Origin: Nanobdellota archaeon
Lineage (GTDB): Archaea > Nanobdellota > Nanobdellia > Pacearchaeales > GW2011-AR1
Assembly: GCA_020056045.1 (NCBI GenBank)
Contig: JAGVIM010000085.1
Span: 1 to 11,932, forward strand
Length of the DNA: 11,932 nt
Reading direction: 5' to 3'
The notes under the pieces are model-generated. The model had not been told where the DNA came from. It saw only the letters and a program-made list of their open reading frames with translations, and searched no databases. Below are positions 6,191 through 11,932 of the stretch, piece after piece. The position numbers were made by a program, and so were the translations under genes. Numbering within the stretch: position 1 is the stretch's first letter; every line of letters starts with the position of its first letter.

Positions 6191-6214
6191 AAACATTTAA
6201 CAAATGTTTAAATA
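6191..6214 (+). promoter_or_regulatory. promoter of the ATP-grasp gene with an overlapping inverted repeat
   Basis: AAACATTT (6191-6198) and AAATGTTT (6202-6209) are a perfect 8-bp inverted repeat around AAC. The right arm runs into the TATA box TTTAAATA (6207-6214), whose centre is 25.5 nt before the ATG at 6236. A protein bound to the repeat would cover the BRE and TATA positions, which suggests repression. The regulator is unknown. Confidence 0.5.
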
Positions 6215-6235
6215 TTAAGAAATATTTTTATTAAT

Positions 6236-7084
6236 ATGAAAAGTAAGGTGATTGGATATATATTCTGTGAAAGAAATTTAGGAAAAGATGAAAAATTTTT
6301 TTTAAAAGAAGCTAAAAAGAGAAATATTAATCTTATTATGTTTAATCTTCTTAAAAAAATGAATCAAAAAGATATTGAAAGAAAAGCAAAAAAATGCAAG
6401 ATAATTTTTAATAATTCTGCAGAAGAATTTGCACCAGAATTTTCAAAAACATTGGAAGAATTAGGTAAAAAAGTTGTTGATTCTTCAAAAGCCTACTATT
6501 ATACTGAAGATAAATGGTTATTTTATCTAGAATGTAAAAAACACAAGATTCTTTGCCCACAAACAATACTTTTATCAGAAAATATTCATATTGCAAAAGA
6601 AGAATTAAAAGATTTTAATCATTGGCCTGTTATTTTAAAAAGAATATATGGAACCCAGGGAGAATTCGTTGATAAAGCAAACAATTTAGAACAAGCTGAA
6701 AAAATAATTGAAAAATTCTGGAAAAAAGGAAGTGAAAGACTTCCAATAATTGCTCAAGAATGTATTATATCTCCTTGTTATAGGGTAACTGTAATAGGAA
6801 ATGAAATAGTTCAGACTGCATTAAAAAAGCATAGGGGTTGGAAAGCAACAGGAGTCTATGCTAAAATAACAAAAAAATTTAGAATAAGTAAAAAATTAAG
6901 AAAACTAATAAATCAGGTAACAAATGTTATAGACATAAAAGTTTGTGGAATTGATTTATTAAAAAAGAACAATAAATGGTATGTTTTAGAAGTTAATTCA
7001 ACACCTGCCTTTGATTTCTTTGAAGATGAAAGGCAAATGCTTATAGGAAAAGTTCTCGATTTATTGGAAAAGGAAATAAAATAA
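6236..7084 (+). CDS. RimK-like ATP-grasp ligase
   Basis: The 282-residue protein has the three-part ATP-grasp layout of the RimK/LysX/CofF group. An N-terminal pre-ATP-grasp Rossmann-like domain (about 1-85) is followed by WPVILKRIYGTQGEFV, where K and the flexible loop GTQG (139-142) contact ATP phosphates. IIAQECI holds the adenine hinge, and the segment CYRVTVIG follows. CGIDLL (G238-I-D) and EVNSTP (E252-V-N254) carry the magnesium-binding Asp/Glu/Asn. Members form amide bonds between a carboxylate and an amine, such as adding glutamate to ribosomal protein S6, coenzyme F420 or amino-group carriers. Nothing nearby fixes the substrate: no LysW-like carrier or F420 gene is present. It has its own leaderless-type promoter with an inverted repeat, and ends 1 nt from the convergent nitrilase gene. 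Confidence 0.85.
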   Translation: MKSKVIGYIFCERNLGKDEKFFLKEAKKRNINLIMFNLLKKMNQKDIERKAKKCKIIFNNSAEEFAPEFSKTLEELGKKVVDSSKAYYYTEDKWLFYLECKKHKILCPQTILLSENIHIAKEELKDFNHWPVILKRIYGTQGEFVDKANNLEQAEKIIEKFWKKGSERLPIIAQECIISPCYRVTVIGNEIVQTALKKHRGWKATGVYAKITKKFRISKKLRKLINQVTNVIDIKVCGIDLLKKNNKWYVLEVNSTPAFDFFEDERQMLIGKVLDLLEKEIK

Positions 7085-7085
7085 G

Positions 7086-7838
7086 TTATACTCTTGGATA
7101 AAGTTTTTCTAATTTTTTTATTTCATTTAAATTAATCTTTGCAATAATTAATTTTTCTTCATTAACAGTTTCTTTTAATACTCTATGTGGAGAAACAATA
7201 GCAGAATATGATACCTGATCTTCTTTATCTCTTAAAGGATTGCAAATTGCAACAAAATTTATATTTTCAAAGGCTCTTGCAGTTGCTAAAGACTTTAATA
7301 ATTCTATTTCAATTTCTTTATGTTTTTTATCATGAGCCTTATATTCATAACACCATTGAGAAGGACAAAAAACAATTTCTGCTTTTTTCTCTTTCATTTT
7401 TTTAAATAGTTCTGGATATGCAAGATCCCAACAAATAACAATTCCAATCTTTGCAAAATCAGTTCTAAAGACCTTTATTTTTTTACCAGCCCTTACATCA
7501 TCATCATAAAGATGTATTTTTTTATATTTACCTTTTATTTCACCTCTTCTATTTATCAAAATTGCCATATTATAGGGTTTTTTTCTTAAAATTAAATCTT
7601 CTGTAATAATGCACCATATTGAATTTTTTTTACATTCATTCCTTATTTGTTGAATAAATTCATGGTTAATGCTAAGAGCTTTTGTTTTATGCAAACAAGA
7701 CTCTGGAAAACAAATAATATCTGCACCCCTATTTGCCGCCATTCTAATGTATTTTTTTATTTTTTTAAGATTATCCTTTTTTGAAATATCAAAGTATTTT
7801 ATAGGTGCAAGTGCAATTGTAGCTTTTTTTTGTTTCAT
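7086..7838 (-). CDS. carbon-nitrogen hydrolase (nitrilase superfamily)
   Basis: The 250-residue protein carries the complete catalytic triad of the nitrilase superfamily. Numbered from the ATG at 7838 these are E46 in CFPESCL, K107 in YKKIHLYD and C136 in IVICWDLAYPELF. The alpha-beta-beta-alpha fold signals ALAPIKYFD at the N-terminus and a RAFENINFVAICNP segment near the C-terminus are also present. Members hydrolyse amides, nitriles or N-carbamoyl compounds in the cytoplasm; omega-amidase, carbamoylputrescine amidase and deaminated-glutathione amidase are all possible and cannot be separated here. The frame extends to a TTG at 7847, but the ATG at 7838 lies 10 nt after AAAGGA and starts nearer the conserved strand, so I prefer it. 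The gene faces the ATP-grasp gene tail to tail. Confidence 0.85.
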   Translation of the reverse strand: MKQKKATIALAPIKYFDISKKDNLKKIKKYIRMAANRGADIICFPESCLHKTKALSINHEFIQQIRNECKKNSIWCIITEDLILRKKPYNMAILINRRGEIKGKYKKIHLYDDDVRAGKKIKVFRTDFAKIGIVICWDLAYPELFKKMKEKKAEIVFCPSQWCYEYKAHDKKHKEIEIELLKSLATARAFENINFVAICNPLRDKEDQVSYSAIVSPHRVLKETVNEEKLIIAKINLNEIKKLEKLYPRV

Positions 7839-7848
7839 AAAAATCAAG

Positions 7849-7854
7849 TCCTTT
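7849..7854 (-). promoter_or_regulatory. ribosome binding site of the nitrilase gene
   Basis: AAAGGA on the minus strand ends 10 nt before the ATG at 7838 and only 1 nt before the alternative TTG at 7847, so it supports the ATG start. A TATA-like TTTTTAAC at 7883-7890 would give a leader of about 23 nt containing this motif. Confidence 0.5.
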
Positions 7855-8014
7855 AAATCTTCGGTTTGTAAGAACCAAATGAGTTAAAAATTCCATTTAG
7901 AATTTTTAAAAGACCACCCTTTAAATAACCTACTATAAAATATGCATTTTACTTTAAATATTTTTGTAAACTATCAAAATCTCATAATAATGTAGTGTCT
8001 AAATATGTTAGTAA

Positions 8015-9754
8015 CTACAAGTTATTTTGACCATTTCCATTATTTTTCAAATACTCATGTAAATAAGAAAAATAATCATGTTCACCAGATCTTGCCATTT
8101 TTTCAACAATTAGCTCAGGTGTTGAATTAGCAAGTCTACCTAAAACAGGATTGTGATCAACAATTAACTCATTATTTTCATCAAGTCCCTTTGCTTCTAT
8201 GCCATCAATCCTGGAATTCTTTGGAAGAACTTTTTTAATTTCATAACCCAAATGAGTCGCAATTATTAAAAAGCAGTTTTTCCCTATAAAATATTCAGAA
8301 GTAGCTGCAATAATTTTTCCAGCAACACCTGGTTCTGTTACAGCTTCAATTTCATCAGCCAAGATTAAAGTATTTTTACCAGGTTTTATTTCACTCATCT
8401 GACTAAGAAGAGTTTCAAATGCACCCTTACTTGCACTTCCTTTGTTTTTTGCAAAATAATAAACTTCTGAAAAAACAGGAATACTAACTTGACCATTTAT
8501 TGGAAAACCAAAGTTTGTTAAGCTAATTATTTGGATTATGTGCTCAATTAAAGTTGTTTTTCCTCCACTATTAGCCCCTGTCAATATGGAGCACTTTTCA
8601 TTTTGATTTAAATTAAAAGATATTGCCTGTGCTTTTTCTAAAAATATGTTTTTTACATTTTCTATTCTGAATTCTTCTGAAAATTCAGGCCAGTATTCAT
8701 TATCTTTAATGAAAATGGAAATTCCAGCAATAAAGTCATAAATTAGTAATAAAGCAGATAATCTGCCCAATTTCTCAGGAATTTGTTTTAATGCCTTTGA
8801 ATTTCTTTTTATTTTTTCAGAAAAACCAGTATTTTCATTTGCATCCTGCAGTCTAATAAAATTTTCAATTTCCTGTTCATTAATTTTTACAGGAATTCCA
8901 AATTCAAAAATATTTTCAGGAATATTTTTATTTTTTATTACTTCTTCAACTATTTTTTCAATTTCCTTAGGCATTTTCCCTTCACTTAACATGCTAAAAA
9001 GTGTTTGCCCAGAAACATTCAAATCCTTTATTTTATTTGATATTTCTTGATTTATTTCCTCAAGACTGTTCTCTATATGTGATCTAGAAATCTTTTCTCT
9101 GCTACTAACTCCAATGAGTTCTAATAATGGTTTTATCTCATAGACTATTTTTTTAATTTCCTCATCTTCTAAATTTTCTAAAACTTTAAAGTTATCTGCC
9201 CATCCAGACAATAATTCTAAATATCTTTCTAAATAAACATCATCAATAGATTCTAAAAATACAGATTGAGGAAGTTGTTCAATTAAAGAACTAAATTGTT
9301 CAACATCAACTACTTGAACAATTTCATAGTTTTGAAGATCTAAAACATCATCTTCATTAACCAAAAACTTAACAGGAATATCTAAATTTTTTAGTTTTAC
9401 AAAAGTATCTTCATTATCTGTAACTGCAACAATTCCGTATTTTGGTTTCCAAGTTTGCTTTGGATTTTTTAACTCCTTCAATGTATTATTATTAATGTTT
9501 CTTGGAATTTTTTTAAAAAATTCCTGTCTTTCTTTTATTTTTTGAATTTCTTTTGTAAATGGAAAACAATTTAATAGATTTGAAGTATCTGAAAAAGAAA
9601 AATTATCACCTATCTCCCCTAAAACTCTATTATGAACAGACTTTCCATCTCTTGTCTTAAAAATACTCTCCCCTAGAGCTTTAACAGGAGTTTTATATAA
9701 ATTAAAAGGACTTAGATCATTCTCTTTAATGCATTCAATCATCTCTTTTTTCAT
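8015..9754 (-). CDS. MutS-like ATPase, archaeal type, without mismatch-recognition, HhH or Smr domains
   Basis: The 579-residue protein ends in a MutS domain V ATPase. Walker A is GANSGGKTT (393-401). Walker B is LILADE, with D467 and catalytic E468, followed by AVTEPG in place of the DELGRGT loop of bacterial MutS; this EAxTEPG form is what I recall from archaeal MutS-related proteins. A His-containing IIATHLG (switch) follows. A helical core/clamp region starts near EIQKIKERQEFF (about 67-78) and includes a long charged stretch (about 190-350) consistent with lever and clamp helices. No MutS domain I, no HhH motif and no C-terminal Smr nuclease are present. It probably dimerises on branched DNA or recombination intermediates. 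The start ATG has GAGGT 11 nt upstream. Confidence 0.8.
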   Translation of the reverse strand: MKKEMIECIKENDLSPFNLYKTPVKALGESIFKTRDGKSVHNRVLGEIGDNFSFSDTSNLLNCFPFTKEIQKIKERQEFFKKIPRNINNNTLKELKNPKQTWKPKYGIVAVTDNEDTFVKLKNLDIPVKFLVNEDDVLDLQNYEIVQVVDVEQFSSLIEQLPQSVFLESIDDVYLERYLELLSGWADNFKVLENLEDEEIKKIVYEIKPLLELIGVSSREKISRSHIENSLEEINQEISNKIKDLNVSGQTLFSMLSEGKMPKEIEKIVEEVIKNKNIPENIFEFGIPVKINEQEIENFIRLQDANENTGFSEKIKRNSKALKQIPEKLGRLSALLLIYDFIAGISIFIKDNEYWPEFSEEFRIENVKNIFLEKAQAISFNLNQNEKCSILTGANSGGKTTLIEHIIQIISLTNFGFPINGQVSIPVFSEVYYFAKNKGSASKGAFETLLSQMSEIKPGKNTLILADEIEAVTEPGVAGKIIAATSEYFIGKNCFLIIATHLGYEIKKVLPKNSRIDGIEAKGLDENNELIVDHNPVLGRLANSTPELIVEKMARSGEHDYFSYLHEYLKNNGNGQNNL

Positions 9755-9765
9755 TTTATATCTCT

Positions 9766-9770
9766 ACCTC
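9766..9770 (-). promoter_or_regulatory. ribosome binding site of the MutS-like gene
   Basis: GAGGT on the minus strand is 11 nt before the ATG at 9754. The next in-frame ATG (9742) would be 23 nt away, so the first is preferred. Confidence 0.45.
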
Positions 9771-9789
9771 TGAAGGTAAATCTTAAATT

Positions 9790-9807
9790 TTCAATATTTA
9801 TATTGAA
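9790..9807 (-). promoter_or_regulatory. palindrome enclosing the TATA box of the MutS-like gene
   Basis: TTCAATAT (9790-9797) and ATATTGAA (9800-9807) are perfect 8-bp arms around TT. On the minus strand the centre reads TATAAATA (9795-9802), a strong TATA box. Its position predicts a start near 9773 and a leader of about 19 nt that includes the SD-like GAGGT. A regulator bound here would directly block TBP. Confidence 0.5.
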
Positions 9808-9851
9808 CCTATTGCTCTTTTAAAGATGATTATAATAAAAAACATAGATTA

Positions 9852-10127
9852 CTAAGAAGAATAAAATATTTTTAAAGGTCCTTTTCTTATTTCTCCAAGT
9901 CTACTCTGATTAAACCAGAGTTCTTCTGTTACCCTGTTTAAAACCTGATTAACATAATCAGGATGCATAGATTTTGTTAAAAAATAAGTTATTTCTTTTT
10001 GATGATTTCCATCATTTATAAGATAATCTACAAATTCTCTAGAACTCATATTTTTAAATCTTTTAATTATCTCAGGATCTAAATTATTTTTATCACATTC
10101 ACAAAAATTTTCAATAGAAATTATCAT
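9852..10127 (-). CDS. hypothetical protein, 91 aa, downstream of the TrmB-like gene
   Basis: I do not recognise this protein. From the ATG at 10127 it encodes 91 residues: MIISIENFCECDKNNLDPEI opens it, then MSSREFVDYLINDG, and the rest looks mostly helical (EITYFLTKSMHPDYVNQVLNRVTEELWF) before a short basic end (RKGPLKIFYSS). There are no membrane segments and only two cysteines (CEC near residue 9). The frame stays open upstream to 10214, but that extension lies inside the TrmB-like gene and has low-complexity basic and phenylalanine-rich sequence, so I reject it. The ATG is 28 nt after the trmB-like stop, with AT-rich TATA-like sequence (10147-10160) overlapping that stop. It may be co-transcribed with the regulator or have its own leaderless start. 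Confidence 0.6.
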   Translation of the reverse strand: MIISIENFCECDKNNLDPEIIKRFKNMSSREFVDYLINDGNHQKEITYFLTKSMHPDYVNQVLNRVTEELWFNQSRLGEIRKGPLKIFYSS

Positions 10128-10155
10128 TTTAAAAAGCAAAAATTTATCTAAAAAT

Positions 10156-10959
10156 CTAAATACCTTTAAAATTTTTCCAGGCCGCTTCAAACAATTGTTC
10201 CATTGCAGCTGCAAAGAATTCTGTATTTAACCAGATAGCAACATCATAGCTAGGATGAACTTTTTCATCATCTAAAATCATGAATAATAATTCTTGAGAA
10301 TCAACAATTGCAAATCTTGCTCTTATTTTTGGCATATTTCTAACTTCTGCATATTTTGAAAGTTCTTTTGCAATTTGCTTATTAGACTCATCAATTGGAG
10401 CAGCAATCTTTATTTTAACTCCTCTTTTTTTAGCTTTTTCCATACTAGCTTCTAATGCTTCTAATTTTCTATTAAGTCCAGCAGCAGTTGTAACAATTGT
10501 AACAGTGCTTTCAGCCTCTCTTATCATCATATCTAAATGATTGTAAACATTTTGTCTTCCTTTAACACTTCCAGATAAATCAGAAGGTTCAACAAATTTT
10601 ACTCCTTGAGTAAATAATGATGTTAATTCAGTTAGAATATCTTCACCCTTAAGTTTCTCAAGTCTTTTACTTTTTTCTTGAGCACTTACAACAAGATTCT
10701 TTTTTACTCTTTCAATAACTTCTTCTGGCTTTAATGCAACGAATTTAATTGGTTTTCCAAGTTTCATAACAATAAATCCTTTTTTTTCTAAAGTTTCAAG
10801 AATATCATAGGTTCTTGACCTAGGAACATCAGAAATATTACTTAATTCTCCTGCAGTACTTACACCTCTTGATAGTAGAGCAGTCCAGACCTTAACCTCA
10901 TATAAATTAAGATCGAATATCTTCCTCAACCTATTTAAAAATTCCTCTTTGACTATCAT
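10156..10959 (-). CDS. TrmB-family transcriptional regulator with PLD-like C-terminal domain
   Basis: The 267-residue protein opens with a TrmB-type winged helix (about 8-75): LNLYEVKVWTALLSRG, STAGELSNIS, then recognition helix VPRSRTYDILETLEKKGFI and wing GKPIKFVALKPEE. Residues about 78-105 form a charged linker helix. Residues about 125-265 match the PLD-like effector domain of TrmB-like regulators: VKGRQNVYNHLDMMIREAESTVTIVTTAAG, KRGVKIKIAAPID, and a late FAIVDSQELLFMILDD. The sugar-binding C-terminal domain of longer TrmB proteins is absent, so sugar sensing should not be assumed. It probably acts as a dimeric repressor or activator. The ATG is 8 nt after AAGGA. Its promoter has an inverted repeat over a TTTAAATA box, suggesting autoregulation. 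Confidence 0.85.
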   Translation of the reverse strand: MIVKEEFLNRLRKIFDLNLYEVKVWTALLSRGVSTAGELSNISDVPRSRTYDILETLEKKGFIVMKLGKPIKFVALKPEEVIERVKKNLVVSAQEKSKRLEKLKGEDILTELTSLFTQGVKFVEPSDLSGSVKGRQNVYNHLDMMIREAESTVTIVTTAAGLNRKLEALEASMEKAKKRGVKIKIAAPIDESNKQIAKELSKYAEVRNMPKIRARFAIVDSQELLFMILDDEKVHPSYDVAIWLNTEFFAAAMEQLFEAAWKNFKGI

Positions 10960-10967
10960 TTGGATTG

Positions 10968-10972
10968 TCCTT
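10968..10972 (-). promoter_or_regulatory. ribosome binding site of the TrmB-like gene
   Basis: AAGGA on the minus strand lies 8 nt before the ATG at 10959, a textbook SD distance, and fits a leadered transcript from the TATA box at 11001-11008. Confidence 0.5.
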
Positions 10973-10996
10973 CTTTTTCAATAATATAATTTAGTT

Positions 10997-11034
10997 AGAG
11001 TATTTAAATGTTTTCGTCATTTAAACAGAGTATT
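10997..11034 (-). promoter_or_regulatory. promoter and operator-like repeats of the TrmB-like gene
   Basis: TTTAAATG (11003-11010) and CATTTAAA (11018-11025) are perfect 8-bp inverted arms around TTTTCGT. On the minus strand the downstream arm runs into TTTAAATA (11001-11008), a TATA box predicting a start near 10979 and a short leader with an SD. The octamer AGAGTATT occurs on the plus strand at 10997-11004 and again at 11027-11034, flanking the inverted repeat at a 30-bp period. Regulator binding at the TATA box is inferred. Confidence 0.5.
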
Positions 11035-11050
11035 AAAAACTATTTGAATT

Positions 11051-11095
11051 GTTATGACTATAACATAATACCTATGGGTAGATTATGAATTTTTT
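11051..11095 (+). other. tandem hairpins followed by a T-run (possible small RNA 3' end or terminator)
   Basis: GTTAT-GACT-ATAAC (11051-11064) is followed directly by a longer stem: CATAATACC (11064-11072), loop TATG, then GGT-AG-ATTATG (11077-11087, two-base bulge). Then comes AA and TTTTTT (11090-11095) on the plus strand. Read on the plus strand this resembles a structured RNA end, yet no plus-strand gene is present. A TATTTAAA box at 11001-11008 could start such an RNA near 11030. The existence of the RNA is speculative. Confidence 0.25.
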
Positions 11096-11100
11096 ACTAC

Positions 11101-11130
11101 CAATAAGTTCTTTTTATAGAAAACTTATTG
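11101..11130. repeat. 9-bp inverted repeat downstream of ileS
   Basis: CAATAAGTT (11101-11109) and AACTTATTG (11122-11130) are perfect reverse complements around a 12-nt loop containing TTTTTATAGA. It is either a 3' hairpin of the ileS transcript or a protein site. Its loop includes TATA-like sequence on both strands. Confidence 0.45.
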
Positions 11131-11134
11131 AGTT

Positions 11135-11140
11135 AAAAAA
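11135..11140 (-). terminator. oligo-T terminator of ileS
   Basis: About 33 nt after the ileS stop, the minus strand carries TTTTTT within a T/A-rich stretch, just before the 9-bp inverted repeat. It is a likely archaeal termination site. Confidence 0.4.
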
Positions 11141-11172
11141 TAATTTTATTTTTTGTATTTATCTGGGAAATT

Positions 11173-11932
11173 TTACACCTTGCTAAATAATATCTTTATT
11201 TCCTTTCCCTTTATCTTATCTTCATGTATTATTGAATTTTCAAAACCTTTTAGTTTTGAACCAGCTTCCTCCAATAGTAATTCTTTAGCATTAACTCTTT
11301 CAGCAATAAATTTTTTCCAAGTTTCAACATATTTTTTAATATTTTCATCAACAATAATAGCAAGTTTTATTTTATCACCCTTAACAAGACCTGCTGTTTT
11401 TCTAGCAGCCTGAACTTTTCTAGAAATCTCTCTTGCATAACCCTCTGCTTCGAGTTCAGATGTCATTTGAGTATTAAGTTTAACTGAGATTTCCTTATTT
11501 TCTTTATTAATTTTTAATTCAATTGCTTTGATATTTAATTGGTTCTTAATCAATTCAATTAATTCTTTATCCAATTTCTTATTAAGATTAATAACACAGG
11601 AAGCAAGAGGCCATTTTAGTCCAATCTGTGCTTTGTCTCTTGCATAAAGTCCCCTTTCAATTATCTGTAATACTATTTTAAATTCTTCTTCTAATTTTTT
11701 ATCAATTAATTTTTTATCTGTTTTTGGCCAAGAAGATAAATGAACACTTTCTCCTTTTTCAAATATTTGATAAATATATTCAGATATATGTGGAGCATAG
11801 GGTCCGAGTAACAAAGAAATATTTTTTAATATTTCTCCAACAATTTGTTTTGTATCATCTCTTTCTCTTGTCATTTTAATATAGGTTCTTGAAAAATCAT
11901 TTACAGTAAAATCCATAATACTCAAAAGATCG
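11173..11932 (-). CDS. ileS: isoleucyl-tRNA synthetase, C-terminal part (5' end beyond the window)
   Basis: The frame is open to the window edge, so only the last 252 or so codons of a roughly 1000-residue enzyme are seen; the catalytic core, editing domain and KMSKS loop lie outside. The visible part begins in the class Ia anticodon-binding domain (IMDFTVNDFSRTYIKMTRER, then LLGPYAPHISEYIYQ, ESVHLSSWP). ARDKAQIGLKWPLASCVI follows, then the C-terminal junction domain (GYAREISRKVQAARKTAGL, then DKIKLAIIVDENI). The last two segments fit IleRS better than ValRS or LeuRS, and look like the archaeal/eukaryotic type. The internal TTG and ATG codons near 11925 are not starts. An oligo-T stretch and a hairpin follow the stop. 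Confidence 0.88.
   Translation of the reverse strand, partial: DLLSIMDFTVNDFSRTYIKMTRERDDTKQIVGEILKNISLLLGPYAPHISEYIYQIFEKGESVHLSSWPKTDKKLIDKKLEEEFKIVLQIIERGLYARDKAQIGLKWPLASCVINLNKKLDKELIELIKNQLNIKAIELKINKENKEISVKLNTQMTSELEAEGYAREISRKVQAARKTAGLVKGDKIKLAIIVDENIKKYVETWKKFIAERVNAKELLLEEAGSKLKGFENSIIHEDKIKGKEIKILFSKV

Noticed and set aside
7208..7887. Two plus-strand open frames antisense to the nitrilase gene
   Set aside because: The opposite strand has the complete catalytic triad of a real family, and these frames have shadow-like composition.
7991..8019. TGTAGT/ACTACA inverted repeat at the end of the MutS-like gene
   Set aside because: It is only 6 bp with a 17-nt loop and no following T-run; too weak to call a terminator. 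The rest of the 7848-8014 gap holds only the nitrilase promoter and no frame I could support.
10128..10214. N-terminal extension of the 91-aa protein into the TrmB-like gene
   Set aside because: The extra 29 residues overlap coding sequence of the regulator and look like frame-shadow sequence; the internal ATG at 10127 gives a cleaner start.
11153..11413. Plus-strand open frame with a hydrophobic, serine-rich product
   Set aside because: It is antisense to the conserved C-terminus of ileS. Apparent membrane segments arise from complementing lysine- and glutamate-rich codons.

Overview
The window looks like a piece of a small, very AT-rich archaeal genome, most likely a DPANN-type lineage (Woesearchaeota/Pacearchaeota-like). 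This is inferred from gene content and signals and was not tested by phylogeny. The evidence is: archaeal TATA boxes centred about 25 nt before many start codons (leaderless genes), a class II tRNA-Leu without encoded CCA, a TrmB-family regulator, an archaeal/eukaryotic-type tRNA t6A methylthiotransferase, an archaeal-type IleRS and MutS-like ATPase, very short intergenic gaps and many small orphan proteins.

Layout. 14-592 (-): VTT/DedA-type membrane protein. 651-735 (-): tRNA-Leu(UAA). 828-1439 (+): HAD-fold 5'-nucleotidase-like protein. 1447-1878 (-): two-gene unit of a 57-aa zinc-ribbon protein (short and easily missed) and an 83-aa two-helix membrane protein. 1929-3716 (+): argS, divergent from the zinc-ribbon gene across one palindromic TATA box lying exactly midway between the two start codons. 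3780-4302 (+): toxin-antitoxin pair (RHH-like antitoxin, MazF/PemK toxin). 4376-4801 (+): unrecognised 141-aa protein. 4849-6165 (+): tRNA methylthiotransferase. 6236-7084 (+): RimK-like ATP-grasp ligase. 7086-7838 (-): nitrilase-superfamily hydrolase, tail to tail with the ligase. 8015-9754 (-): MutS-like ATPase without mismatch-binding, HhH or Smr domains. 9852-10127 (-): unrecognised 91-aa protein. 10156-10959 (-): TrmB-like regulator with a PLD-like C-terminal domain. 10960-11172: structured intergenic region. 11173 to the window end (-): C-terminal quarter of ileS.

How the parts relate. Translation dominates (tRNA-Leu, ArgRS, t6A thiolation, IleRS), mixed with single-gene accessory functions. 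There is no obvious long operon; most genes carry their own promoter. Two start types recur. Genes with a TATA box at about -25 have no Shine-Dalgarno (SD) motif, whereas operon-internal genes or genes with longer leaders (toxin, nitrilase, MutS-like, trmB-like) have a purine SD motif 8-11 nt before the start. Perfect inverted repeats touch the TATA boxes of the ATP-grasp, MutS-like and TrmB-like genes, and another adjoins the toxin-antitoxin promoter; these are the best regulatory leads. I saw no clear CRISPR array, insertion sequence or phage gene. No single large undescribed system is evident. The most promising unknowns are the small orphan genes, the regulator with its 91-aa neighbour, the MutS-like ATPase and the structured intergenic region.
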